DNA from: Linyphia triangularis
Lineage: Eukaryota; Arthropoda; Arachnida; Araneae; Linyphiidae
NCBI GenBank assembly: GCA_963978545.1
Contig: CAXBTE010000017.1
Coordinates: 248,001 to 312,000, forward strand
Reading direction: 5' to 3'
Length of the DNA stretch: 64,000 nt
Shown: piece by piece, positions 50,256 through 63,687 of the stretch
How the letters are laid out: the number at the start of each line of letters is the position of its first letter
Position numbering within the stretch: the first letter of the stretch is position 1
The notes under the pieces: generated by a model
What the model was told of the DNA's origin: nothing
Databases searched by the model: none
The model's input: the letters and a program-made list of their open reading frames with translations, nothing else
Program-made: the position numbers and the translations under genes

Positions 50256-53200
50256 CAGTCACATTTGGACAGAATATAAATATAAAACATATTTCAGGTC
50301 CCCAAAAAAAATTTGGTAGCATTTGAGCCATTATTTTCAAAGTTCAAAATTTCCCTTTGAAAATACATTGATTGTATTTTGGAGTTTTTGAATTTTTACT
50401 CGTAGTGTATTTGGAGCACAGTATTGTAACTTGGCCACATTTAAGGTCTTCTATAGGAGATTCTTAAAAACGAAAATCTTAACAACCACAAAATATTAAG
50501 GGGGTCAAAATTTGCAAAGTTGTTTTTTTCAGTGGTACACATACATAATTTTTACACAGAGAGTTTTGGGAGCACAATGTTGTAACTTGGCAACATTGAA
50601 GTTCATTAATAGGAGATTCTTAAAAACGAAAATCTTAACAACCACTAAATATTAAGGGGGTCGAAAGTTGATCCCAAAAAAGGACTGCATTTCAAACACT
50701 GAAAATTTCTGAATTTTACCTACATTTTGGGCTATAAACTGAATTAAGGGTCCTTTATTGGGCAGATTTGAAATAAAGTGACTGCAAATCATATTTCTAT
50801 TTTAAAACCAAAATCTGGAAGCATTTTGAGCCATTTTTTGGAAAAGTGATTTTTTCATAAAATTTCCTAAGGCTAACCCCTTTGAAAAATTTCGAAAAAT
50901 TTGAAAATTCAAAAAATTATTTTTTCAGTCACATTTGGACAGAATATGAATATAAAACATATTTCAGGTCCACAAAAAAAATTTGGTAGCATTTGAGCCA
51001 CTATTTTCAAAGTTCAAAATTTCCCTTTGAAAATACATTGATTTTACAGTTTTTGAATTTTTACTCATAGTGTATTTGGAGCACAGTATTGTAACTTGGC
51101 CACATTTAAGGTCTTCTATAGGAGATTCTTAAAAACGAAAATCTTAACAACCACAAAATATTAAGGGGGTCAAAATTTGCAAATTTGTTTTTTTCAGTGG
51201 TACACATACATAATTTTTACACAGAGAGTTTTGGGAGCACAATGTTGTAACTTGGCAACATTGAAGTTCATTAATAGGAGATTCTTAAAAACGAAAATCT
51301 TAACAACCACTAAATATTAAGGGGGTCGAAAGTTGATCCCAAAAAAGGACTGCATTTCAAACACTGAAAATTTCTGAATTTTACCTACATTTTGGGCTAT
51401 AAACTGAATTAAGGGTCCTTTATTGGGCAGATTTGAAATAAAGTGACTGCAAATCATATTTCTATTTTAAAACCAAAATCTGGAAGCATTTTGAGCCATT
51501 TTTTGGAAAAGTGATTTTTTCATAAAATTTCCTAAGGCTAACCCCTTTGAAAAATTTCGAAAAATTTGAAAATTCAAAAAATTATTTTTTCAGTCACATT
51601 TGGACAGAATATGAATATAAAACATATTTCAGGTCCACAAAAAAAATTTGGTAGCATTTGAGCCACTATTTTCAAAGTTCAAAATTTCCCTTTGAAAATA
51701 CATTGATTTTACAGTTTTTGAATTTTTACTCATAGTGTATTTGGAGCACAGTATTGTAACTTGGCCACATTTAAGGTCTTCTATAGGAGATTCTTAAAAA
51801 CGAAAATCTTAACAACCACAAAATATTAAGGGGGTCAAAATTTGCAAATTTGTTTTTTTCAGTGGTACACATACATAATTTTTACACAGAGAGTTTTGGG
51901 AGCACAATGTTGTGACTTGGCCACATTGAAGTTCATTAATAGGAGATTCTTAAAAATGAAAATCTTAACAACCACTAAGTATTAAGGGGGTCGAAAGTTT
52001 ATCCCAAAAAAGGACTGCATTTCAAACACTGAAAATTTCTGAATTTTACCTACATTTTGGGCTATAAACTGAATTAAAGGGTCCTTTTTTGGGCAGATTT
52101 GAAATAAAGTGACTGCAAATCATATTTCTATTTTAAAACCAAAATCTGGAAGCATTTTGAGCCATTTTTTGGAAAAGTGATTTTTTCATAAAATTTCCTA
52201 AGGCTAACCCCTTTGAAAAATTTCGAAAAATTTGAAAATTCAAAAAATTATTTTTTCAGTCACATTTGGACAGAATATAAATATAAAACATATTTCAGGT
52301 CCTCAAAAAAAATTTGGTAGCATTTGAGCCACTATTTTCAAAGTTAAAAATTTCCCTTTGAAAATACATTGATTTTACAGTTTTTGAATTTTTACTCATA
52401 GTGTATTTGGAGCACAGTATTGTAACTTGGCCACATTTAAGGTCTTCTATAGGAGATTCTTAAATACGAAAATCTTAACAACCACAAAATATTAAGGGGG
52501 TCAAAATTTGCAAAGTTGTTTTTTTCAGTGGTACACATACATAATTTTTACACAGAGAGTTTTGGGAGCACAATGTTGTAACTTGGCAACATTGAAGTTC
52601 ATTAATAGGAGATTCTTAAAAATGAAAATCTTAACAACCACTAAATATTAAGGGGGTCGAAAGTTTATCCCAAAAAAGGACTGCATTTCAAACACTGAAA
52701 ATTTCTGAATTTTACCTACATTTTGGGCTATAAACTGAATTAAAGGGTCCTTTTTTGGGCAGATTTGAAATAAAGTGACTGCAAATCATATTTCTATTTT
52801 AAAACCAAAATCTGGAAGCATTTTGAGCCATTTTTTGGAAAAGTGATTTTTTCATAAAATTTCCTAAGGCCCTTTGAAAAATTTCGAAAAATTTGAAAAT
52901 TCAAAAAATTATTTTTTCAGTCACATTTGGACAGAATATAAATATAAAACATATTTCAGGTCCCCAAAAAAAATTTGGTAGCATTTGAGCCACTATTTTC
53001 AAAGTTAAAAATTTCCCTTTGAAAATACATTGATTTTACAGTTTTTGAATTTTTACTCATAGTGTATTTGGAGCACAGTATTGTAACTTGGCCACATTTA
53101 AGGTCTTCTATAGGAGATTCTTAAAAACGAAAATCTTAACAACCACAAAATATTAAGGGGGTCAAAATTTGCAAAGTTGTTTTTTTCAGTGGTACACATA

Positions 53201-55483
53201 CATAATTTTTACACAGAGAGTTTTGGGAGCACAATGTTGTAACTTGGCAACATTGAAGTTCATTAATAGGAGATTCTTAAAAACGAAAATCTTAACAACC
53301 ACTAAATATTAAGGGGGTCGAAAGTTGATCCCAAAAAAGGACTGCATTTCAAACACTGAAAATTTCTGAATTTTACCTACATTTTGGGCTATAAACTGAA
53401 TTAAGGGTCCTTTATTGGGCAGATTTGAAATAAATTGACTGCAAATCATATTTCTATTTTAAAACCAAAATCTGGAAGCATTTTGAGCCATTTTTTGGAA
53501 AAGTGATTTTTTCATAAAATTTCCTAAGGCTAACCCCTTTGAAAAATTTCGAAAAATTTGAAAATTCAAAAAATTATTTTTTCAGTCACATTTGGACAGA
53601 ATATAAATATAAAACATATTTCAGGTCCCCAAAAAAAATTTGGTAGCATTTGAGCCACTATTTTCAAAGTTCAAAATTTCCCTTTGAAAATACATTGATT
53701 TTACAGTTTTTGAATTTTTACTCATAGTGTATTTTGAGCACAGTATTGTAACTTGGCCACATTTAAGGTCTTCTATAGGAGATTCTTAAAAACGAAAATC
53801 TTAACAACCACAAAATATTAAGGGGGTCAAAATTTGCAAAGTTGTTTTTTTCAGTGGTACACATACATAATTTTTACACAGAGAGTTTTGGGAGCACAAT
53901 GTTGTAACTTGGCAACATTGAAGTTCATTAATAGGAGATTCTTAAAAACGAAAATCTTAACAACCACTAAATATTAAGGGGGTCGAAAGTTGATCCCAAA
54001 AAAGGACTGCATTTCAAACACTGAAAATTTTTGAATTTTACCTACATTTTGGGCTATAAACTGAATTAAGGGTCCTTTTTTGGGCAGATTTGAAATAAAG
54101 TGACTGCAAATCATATTTCTATTTTAAAACCAAAATCTGGAAGCATTTTGAGCCATTTTTTGGAAAAGTGATTTTTTCATAAAATTTCCTAAGGCTAACC
54201 CCTTTGAAAAATTTCGAAAAATTTGAAAATTCAAAAAATTATTTTTTCAGTCACATTTGGACAGAATATAAATATAAAACATATTTCAGGTCCCCAAAAA
54301 AAATTTGGTAGCATTTGAGCCACTATTTTCAAAGTTCAAAATTTCCCTTTGAAAATAGATTGATTTTACAGTTTTTGAATTTTTACTCATAGTGTATTTG
54401 GAGCACAGTATTGTAACTTGGCCACATTTAAGGTCTTCTATAGGAGATTCTTAAAAACGAAAATCTTAACAACCACAAAATATTAAGGGGGTCAAAATTT
54501 GCAAAGTTGTTTTTTTCAGTGGTACACATACATAATTTTTACACAGAGAGTTTTGGGAGCACAATGTTGTAACTTGGCAACATTGAAGTTCATTAATAGG
54601 AGATTCTTAAAAACGAAAATCTTAACAACCACTAAATATTAAGGGGGTCGAAAGTTGATCCCAAAAAAGGACTGCATTTCAAACACTGAAAATTTCTGAA
54701 TTTTACCTACATTTTGGGCTATAAACTGAATTAAGGGTCCTTTATTGGGCAGATTTGAAATAAAGTGACTGCAAATCATATTTCTATTTTAAAACCAAAA
54801 TCTGGAAGCATTTTGAGCCATTTTTTGGAAAAGTGATTTTTTCATAAAATTTCCTTAAAATTCCCTTTGAAAAATTTCGAAAAATTTGAAAATTCAAAAA
54901 ATTATTTTTTCAGTCACATTTGGACAGAATATGAATATAAAACATATTTCAGGTCCACAAAAAAAATTTGGTAGCATTTGAGCCACTATTTTCAAAGTTC
55001 AAAATTTCCCTTTGAAAATACATTGATTTTACAGTTTTTGAATTTTTACTCATAGTGTATTTGGAGCACAGTATTGTTACTTGGCCACATTTAAGGTCTT
55101 CTATAGGAGATTCTTAAAAACGAAAATCTTAACAACCACAAAATATTAAGGGGGTCAAAATTTGCAAATTTGTTTTTTTCAGTGGTACACATACATAATT
55201 TTTACACAGAGAGTTTTGGGAGCACAATGTTGTGACTTGGCCACATTGAAGTTCATTAATAGGAGATTCTTAAAAATGAAAATCTTAACAACCACTAAAT
55301 ATTAAGGGGGTCGAAAGTTGATCCCAAAAAAGGACTGCATTTCAAACACTGAAAATTTCTGAATTTTACCTACATTTTGGGCTATAAACTGAATTAAGGG
55401 TCCTTTATTGGGCAGATTTGAAATAAAGTGACTGCAAATCATATTTCTATTTTAAAACCAAAATCTGGAAGCATTTTGAGCCA
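50256..55483. repeat. A array 8: eight A-unit landmarks with hybrid units
   Basis: Landmarks lie at 50414, 51079, 51744, 52410, 53071, 53736, 54401 and 55064. Units at 51744 and 55064 are diverged-haplotype. Units at 51079 and 52410 mix diverged and standard markers. The B element near 52866 has lost five bases (AAGGCCCTTTG). The one near 54854 reads TTCCTTAAAATTCCC. The last unit has GTATTGTTACTTGG, otherwise seen only at 13206. No gene is seen. Confidence 0.95.
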
Positions 55484-56962
55484 TTTTTTGGAAAAGTGAT
55501 TTTTTCATAAAATTTCCCAAGGCTAACCCCTTTGAAAAATTTCGAAAAATTTGAAAATTCAAAAAATTATTTTTTGGAAAAGTGATTTTTTCATAAAATT
55601 TCCTAAGGCTAACCCCCTTTGAAAAATTTGAAAATTCAAAAAATTATTTTTTGGAAAAGTGATTTTTTCATAAAATTTCCTAAGACTAACCCCTTTGAAA
55701 AATTTCGAAAAATTTGAAAATTCAAAAAATTATTTTTTGGAAAAGTGATTTTTTCATAAAATTTCAAAAGGCTAACCCCTTTCAAAAATTTCGAAAAATT
55801 TGAAAATTCAAAAAATTATTTTTTGGAAAAGTGATTTTTTCATAAAATTTCCTAAGGCTATCCCCTTTGAAAAATTTCGAAAAATTTGAAAATTCAAAAA
55901 ATTATTTTTTGGAAAAGTGATTTTTTCATAAAATTTCCTAAGGCTAACCCCCTTTGAAAAATTTGAAAATTCAAAAAATTATTTTTTGGAAAAGTGATTT
56001 TTTCATAAAATTTCCTAAGACTAACCCCTTTGAAAAATTTCGAAAAATTTGAAAATTCAAAAAAATTATTTTTTGGAAAAGTGATTTTTTCATAAAATTT
56101 CCTAAGGCTAACCCCTTTGAAAAATTTGAAAATTCAAAAAATTATTTTTTGGAAAAGTGATTTTTTCATAAAATATCCTAAGGCTAACCCCTTTGAAAAA
56201 TTTGAAAATTCAAAAAATTATTTTTTGGAAAAGTGATTTTTTCATAAAATTTCCTAAGACTAACCCCTTTGAAAAATTTCGAAAAATTTGAAAATTCAAA
56301 AAATTATTTTTTGGAAAAGTGATTTTTTCATAAAATTTCCTAAGGCTATCCCCTTTGAAAAATTTCGAAAAATTTGAAAATTCAAAAAATTATTTTTTGG
56401 AAAAGTGATTTTTTCATAAAATTTCCTAAGGCTAACCCCCTTTGAAAAATTTGAAAATTCAAAAAATTATTTTTTGGAAAAGTGATTTTTTCATAAAATT
56501 TCCTAAGACTAACCCCTTTGAAAAATTTCGAAAAATTTGAAAATTCAAAAAAATTATTTTTTGGAAAAGTGATTTTTTCATAAAATTTCCTAAGGCTAAC
56601 CCCTTTGAAAAATTTGAAAATTCAAAAAATTATTTTTTGGAAAAGTGATTTTTTCATAAAATATCCTAAGGCTAACCCCTTTGAAAAATTTGAAAATTCA
56701 AAAAATTATTTTTTGGAAAAGTGATTTTTTCATAAAATTTCCTAAGACTAACCCCTTTGAAAAATTTCGAAAAATTTGAAAATTCAAAAAATTATTTTTT
56801 GGAAAAGTGATTTTTTCATAAAATTTCCTAAGGCTAACCCCTTTGAAAAATTTGAAAATTCAAAAAATTATTTTTTGGAAAAGTGATTTTTTCATAAAAT
56901 TTCTTAAGTCTAACCCCTTTGAAAAATTTCGAAAAATTTGAAAATTCAAAAAATTATTTTTT
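55484..56962. repeat. Block 8 left B array (18 monomers, longest B array)
   Basis: Landmarks run from 55490 to 56877 with monomers 86, 77, 86, 86, 86, 77, 87, 76, 76, 86, 86, 77, 87, 76, 76, 86 and 76 bp. A six-monomer group of 488 bp (86+77+87+76+76+86) occurs twice in tandem, 55825-56312 and 56313-56800. Each copy contains GGCTATCCCC. One 86-bp monomer near the start of block 2 is absent. Confidence 0.94.
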
Positions 56963-58133
56963 CAGTCAAATTTCGACAGAATATGAATATAAAACATATT
57001 TCAGGTCTTCAACTAAAATTTCCCAGCTAGTTTCAAAATTTCGTACAAAATCGTCTCCATTTCTGAGCAAACGCGTTATTTTGGATTTTTTTGAATTTTA
57101 CGACAGTTTGGGCTATAAAGCGATTTAAGGGACCTTTCTTGGATAGTTTTGATAAAAAGTAACTCTTAAGCATTCTCCTATGTTAACAGCTAAATTTGAC
57201 ACATTTCGGACATTTCCCAGCTAAATTCCAAAATTTCGTTCAAAACCGTCTCTATTTCTGTGCTAACGCGTTATTTTGGATTTTACTGAATTTTCCCGAC
57301 AGATTGGGCTATAAATCGATTTAAGGGTCTTTTCTTGAACAGTTTTGATAAAAAGTAACTATTGAGCATTTTCAAAGCATTTCGGACATTTCCCAGCTAG
57401 TTTTAAAAATATCGTTCAAAATCGTCTCTATTTCTGTGTTAACGCGTTATTTTGGATTTTTCTGAATTTTACCGACAGTTTAGGCTATAAATCGATTTAA
57501 GGGTCCTTTCTTGAACAGTTTTGATAAAAAGTAACTTTTAAGCATACTCTTAGGTCACAGCTAAAATTTTAAAGCATTTCGGACAATTCCCAGCTAGTTT
57601 CAGAAATTGCGTTCAAAACCGTCTCTATTTCTGTGTTAACGCGTTATTTTGGATTTTTCGGAATTCTACCAACAGTTTGGGCTATAAAGCGATTAAAGGG
57701 TCCTTTCTTGACAGTTTTGATAAAAAGTTACTTTTGAGCATTTTCAAAGCATTTCGGACAATTCCCAGCTAGTTTTAAAAATTGCTTTCAAAATCGTCTC
57801 TATTTCTGTGTTAACGCGTTATTTTGGATTTTTCTGAATTTTACCGACAGTTTGGGCTATAAAGCGATTTAAGGGTCCTTTCTTGACAGTTTTGATAAAA
57901 AGTAACTCTTGAGCATTTTCAAAGCATTTCGGACAATTCCCAGCTAGTTTTAAAAATATCGTTCAAAATCGTCTCTATTTCTGTGTTAACGCGTTATTTT
58001 GGATTTTTCTGAATTATACCGACAGCTTGGTTTATAAAGCGATTTGAGGGTCCTTTCTTGGGCATATTTAATAAAAAGTTACTGTAAACTATATTTCTAT
58101 TTTAAAACCAAAATCTGGAAGCATTTTGAGAAA
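56963..58133. repeat. Block 8 C array (6 monomers)
   Basis: ACGCGT cores lie at 57071, 57266, 57442, 57639, 57814 and 57989, the same spacing as block 2 at an offset of 42260. Length 1171 bp. Confidence 0.95.
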
Positions 58134-58765
58134 TTTTTTGGAAAAGTGATTTTTTCATAAAATTTCCTAAGTCTAATCCCTTTGAAAAATTTCGAAAAAT
58201 TTGAAAATTCAAAAAATTATTTTTGGAAAAGTGATTTTTTCGTAAAATTTCCTAAGGCTAACCCCCTTGAAAAATTTGAAAATTCAAAAAATTATTTTTT
58301 GAAAAAGTGATTTTTTCGTAAAATTTCCTAAGGCTAACCCCCTTGAAAAATTTGAAAATTCAAAAAATTATTTTTTGAAAAAGTGATTTTTTCATAAAAT
58401 TTCCTAAGGCTAACCCCTTTGAAAAATTTAAAAATTCAAAAAATTATTTTTTGAAAAAGTGATTTTTTCATAAAATTTCCTAAGACTAACCCCTTTGAAA
58501 AATTTGAAAATTCAAAAATTTTTTTTTTGGAAAAGTGATTTTTTCATAAAATTTCCTAAGACTAACCCCTTTGAAAAATTTGAAAATTGAAAAAATTATT
58601 TTTTGGAAAAGTGATTTTTTCATAAAATTTCCTAAGGCTAACCCTTTGAAAAATTTGAAAATTCAAAAAATTATTTTTTGGAAAAGTGATTTTTTCATAA
58701 AATTTCCTAAGACTAACCCCTTTGAAAAATTTCGAAAAATTTGAAAATTCAAAAAATTATTTTTT
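58134..58765. repeat. Block 8 right B array (8 monomers)
   Basis: The first landmark is at 58140. It is the +42260 copy of the block 2 right array, but exits through TTTTTTGATAGCATTTG, the form found in block 4. Confidence 0.94.
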
Positions 58766-61700
58766 GATAGCATTTGAGCCATTATTTTCAAAGTTCAAAA
58801 TTTCCCTTTGAAAATACATTGATTGTATTTTGGAGTTTTTGAATTTTTACTCGTAGTGTATTTGGAGCACAGTATTGTAACTTGGCCACATTTAAGGTCT
58901 TCTATAGGAGATTCTTAAAAACGAAAATCTTAACAACCACAAAATATTAAGGGGGTCAAAATTTGCAAAGTTGTTTTTTTCAGTGGTACACATACATAAT
59001 TTTTACACAGAGAGTTTTGGGAGCACAATGTTGTAACTTGGCAACATTGAAGTTCATTAATAGGAGATTCTTAAAAACGAAAATCTTAACAACCACTAAA
59101 TATTAAGGGGGTCGAAAGTTGATCCCAAAAAAGGACTGCATTTCAAACACTGAAAATTTCTGAATTTTACCTACATTTTGGGCTATAAACTGAATTAAGG
59201 GTCCTTTATTGGGCAGATTTGAAATAAAGTGACTGCAAATCATATTTCTATTTTAAAACCAAAATCTGGAAGCATTTTGAGCCATTTTTTGGAAAAGTGA
59301 TTTTTTCATAAAATTTCCTAAGGCTAACCCCTTTGAAAAATTTCGAAAAATTTGAAAATTCAAAAAATTATTTTTTCAGTCACATTTGGACAGAATATGA
59401 ATATAAAACATATTTCAGGTCCCCAAAAAAAATTTGGTAGCATTTGAGCCACTATTTTCAAAGTTCAAAATTTCCCTTTGAAAATACATTGATTTTACAG
59501 TTTTTGAATTTTTACTCATAGTGTATTTGGAGCACAGTATTGTAACTTGGCCACATTTAAGGTCTTCTATAGGAGATTCTTAAAAACGAAAATCTTAACA
59601 ACCACAAAATATTAAGGGGGTCAAAATTTGCAAAGTTGTTTTTTTCAGTGGTACACATACATAATTTTTACACAGAGAGTTTTGGGAGCACAATGTTGTA
59701 ACTTGGCAACATTGAAGTTCATTAATAGGAGATTCTTAAAAACGAAAATCTTAACAACCACTAAATATTAAGGGGGTCGAAAGTTGATCCCAAAAAAGGA
59801 CTGCATTTCAAACACTGAAAATTTCTGAATTTTACCTACATTTTGGGCTATAAACTGAATTAAGGGTCCTTTATTGGGCAGATTTGAAATAAAGTGACTG
59901 CAAATCATATTTCTATTTTAAAACCAAAATCTGGAAGCATTTTGAGCCATTTTTTGGAAAAGTGATTTTTTCATAAAATTTCCTAAGGCTAACCCCTTTG
60001 AAAAATTTCGAAAAATTTGAAAATTCAAAAAATTATTTTTTCAGTCACATTTGGACAGAATATGAATATAAAACATATTTCAGGTCCACAAAAAAAATTT
60101 GGTAGCATTTGAGCCACTATTTTCAAAGTTCAAAATTTCCCTTTGAAAATACATTGATTTTACAGTTTTTGAATTTTTACTCATAGTGTATTTGGAGCAC
60201 AGTATTGTAACTTGGCCACATTTAAGGTCTTCTATAGGAGATTCTTAAAAACGAAAATCTTAACAACCACAAAATATTAAGGGGGTCAAAATTTGCAAAT
60301 TTGTTTTTTTCAGTGGTACACATACATAATTTTTACACAGAGAGTTTTGGGAGCACAATGTTGTGACTTGGCCACATTGAAGTTCATTAATAGGAGATTC
60401 TTAAAAATGAAAATCTTAACAACCACTAAATATTAAGGGGGTCGAAAGTTTATCCCAAAAAAGGACTGCATTTCAAACACTGAAAATTTCTGAATTTTAC
60501 CTACATTTTGGGCTATAAACTGAATTAAAGGGTCCTTTTTTGGGCAGATTTGAAATAAAGTGACTGCAAATCATATTTCTATTTTAAAACCAAAATCTGG
60601 AAGCATTTTGAGCCATTTTTTGGAAAAGTGATTTTTTCATAAAATTTCCTAAGGCTAACCCCTTTGAAAAATTTCGAAAAATTTGAAAATTCAAAAAATT
60701 ATTTTTTCAGTCACATTTGGACAGAATATGAATATAAAACATATTTCAGGTCCCCAAAAAAAATTTGGTAGCATTTGAGCCACTATTTTCAAAGTTCAAA
60801 ATTTCCCTTTGAAAATACATTGATTTTACAGTTTTTGAATTTTTACTCATAGTGTATTTGGAGCACAGTATTGTAACTTGGCCACATTTAAGGTCTTCTA
60901 TAGGAGATTCTTAAAAACGAAAATCTTAACAACCACAAAATATTAAGGGGGTCAAAATTTGCAAAGTTGTTTTTTTCAGTGGTACACATACATAATTTTT
61001 ACACAGAGAGTTTTGGGAGCACAATGTTGTAACTTGGCAACATTGAAGTTCATTAATAGGAGATTCTTAAAAACGAAAATCTTAACAACCACTAAATATT
61101 AAGGGGGTCGAAAGTTGATCCCAAAAAAGGACTGCATTTCAAACACTGAAAATTTCTGAATTTTACCTACATTTTGGGCTATAAACTGAATTAAGGGTCC
61201 TTTATTGGGCAGATTTGAAATAAAGTGACTGCAAATCATATTTCTATTTTAAAACCAAAATCTGGAAGCATTTTGAGCCATTTTTTGGAAAAGTGATTTT
61301 TTCATAAAATTTCCTAAGGCTAACCCCTTTGAAAAATTTCGAAAAATTTGAAAATTCAAAAAATTATTTTTTCAGTCACATTTGGACAGAATATGAATAT
61401 AAAACATATTTCAGGTCCCCAAAAAAAATTTGGTAGCATTTGAGCCACTATTTTCAAAGTTCAAAATTTCCCTTTGAAAATACATTGATTTTACAGTTTT
61501 TGAATTTTTACTCATAGTGTATTTTGAGCACAGTATTGTAACTTGGCCACATTTAAGGTCTTCTATAGGAGATTCTTAAAAACGAAAATCTTAACAACCA
61601 CAAAATATTAAGGGGGTCAAAATTTGCAAAGTTGTTTTTTTCAGTGGTACACATACATAATTTTTACACAGAGAGTTTTGGGAGCACAATGTTGTAACTT

Positions 61701-62610
61701 GGCAACATTGAAGTTCATTAATAGGAGATTCTTAAAAACGAAAATCTTAACAACCACTAAATATTATGGGGGTCGAAAGTTGATCCCAAAAAAGGACTGC
61801 ATTTCAAACACTGAAAATTTCTGAATTTTACCTACATTTTGGGCTATAAACTGAATTAAGGGTCCTTTTTTGGGCAGATTTGAAATAAATTGACTGCAAA
61901 TCATATTTCTATTTTAAAACCAAAATCTGGAAGCATTTTGAGCCATTTTTTGGAAAAGTGATTTTTTCATAAAATTTCCTAAGGCTAACCCCTTTGAAAA
62001 ATTTCGAAAAATTTGAAAATTCAAAAAATTATTTTTTCAGTCACATTTGGACAGAATATAAATATAAAACATATTTCAGGTCCCCAAAAAAAATTTGGTA
62101 GCATTTGAGCCACTATTTTCAAAGTTCAAAATTTCCCTTTGAAAATACATTGTTTTTACAGTTTTTGAATTTTTACTCATAGTGTATTTTGAGCACAGTA
62201 TTGTAACTTGGCCACATTTAAGGTCTTCTATAGGAGATTCTTAAAAACGAAAATCTTAACAACCACAAAATATTAAGGGGGTCAAAATTTGCAAAGTTGT
62301 TTTTTTCAGTGGTACACATACATAATTTTTACACAGAGAGTTTTGGGAGCACAATGTTGTAACTTGGCAACATTGAAGTTCATTAATAGGAGATTCTTAA
62401 AAACGAAAATCTTAACAACCACTAAATATTAAGGGGGTCGAAAGTTGATCCCAAAAAAGGACTGCATTTCAAACACTGAAAATTTCTGAATTTTACCTAC
62501 ATTTTGGGCTATAAACTGAATTAAGGGTCCTTTATTGGGCAGATTTGAAATAAAGTGACTGCAAATCATATTTCTATTTTAAAACCAAAATCTGGAAGCA
62601 TTTTGAGCCA
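58766..62610. repeat. A array 9: six A-unit landmarks
   Basis: Landmarks lie at 58865, 59530, 60195, 60861, 61526 and 62191. The first unit follows a deletion junction and has GATTGTATTTTGGAG. From 60195 the order diverged, standard, TATTATGGGGG, standard repeats the higher-order pattern of 25207-27867 (offset 34988), cut short by block 9. Compared with the start of A array 5 there is one additional 665-bp unit. No gene is seen. Confidence 0.95.
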
Positions 62611-63687
62611 TTTTTTGGAAAAGTGATTTTTTCATAAAATTTCCTAAGGCTAACCCCTTTGAAAAATTTCGAAAAATTTGAAAATTCAAAAAATTATTTT
62701 TTGGAAAAGTGATTTTTTCATAAAATTTCCCAAGGCTAACCCCTTTGAAAAATTTCGAAAAATTTGAAAATTCAAAAAATTATTTTTTGGAAAAGTGATT
62801 TTTTCATAAAATTTCCTAAGGCTAACCCCCTTTGAAAAATTTGAAAATTCAAAAAATTATTTTTTGGAAAAGTGATTTTTTCATAAAATTTCCTAAGACT
62901 AACCCCTTTGAAAAATTTCGAAAAATTTGAAAATTCAAAAAATTATTTTTTGGAAAAGTGATTTTTTCATAAAATTTCAAAAGGCTAACCCCTTTCAAAA
63001 ATTTCGAAAAATTTGAAAATTCAAAAAATTATTTTTTGGAAAAGTGATTTTTTCATAAAATTTCCTAAGGCTATCCCCTTTGAAAAATTTCGAAAAATTT
63101 GAAAATTCAAAAAATTATTTTTTGGAAAAGTGATTTTTTCATAAAATTTCCTAAGGCTAACCCCCTTTGAAAAATTTGAAAATTCAAAAAATTATTTTTT
63201 GGAAAAGTGATTTTTTCATAAAATTTCCTAAGACTAACCCCTTTGAAAAATTTCGAAAAATTTGAAAATTCAAAAAAATTATTTTTTGGAAAAGTGATTT
63301 TTTCATAAAATTTCCTAAGGCTAACCCCTTTGAAAAATTTGAAAATTCAAAAAATTATTTTTTGGAAAAGTGATTTTTTCATAAAATATCCTAAGGCTAA
63401 CCCCTTTGAAAAATTCGAAAATTCAAAAAATTATTTTTTGGAAAAGTGATTTTTTCATAAAATTTCATAAGACTAACCCCTTTGAAAAATTTCGAAAAAT
63501 TTGAAAATTCAAAAAATTATTTTTTGGAAAAGTGATTTTTTCATAAAATTTCCTAAGGCTAACCCCTTTGAAAAATTTGAAAATTCAAAAAATTATTTTT
63601 TGGAAAAGTGATTTTTTCATAAAATTTCTTAAGTCTAACCCCTTTGAAAAATTTCGAAAAATTTGAAAATTCAAAAAATTATTTTTT
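62611..63687. repeat. Block 9 left B array (13 monomers)
   Basis: Landmarks run from 62617 to 63602 with exactly the spacing of block 2 at an offset of 48985. Markers TTTCCCAAGG, TTTCAAAAGGC, GGCTATCCCC and AAAAATTCGAAAATTC are kept. One new variant is TTTCATAAGAC near 63465. Confidence 0.94.
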
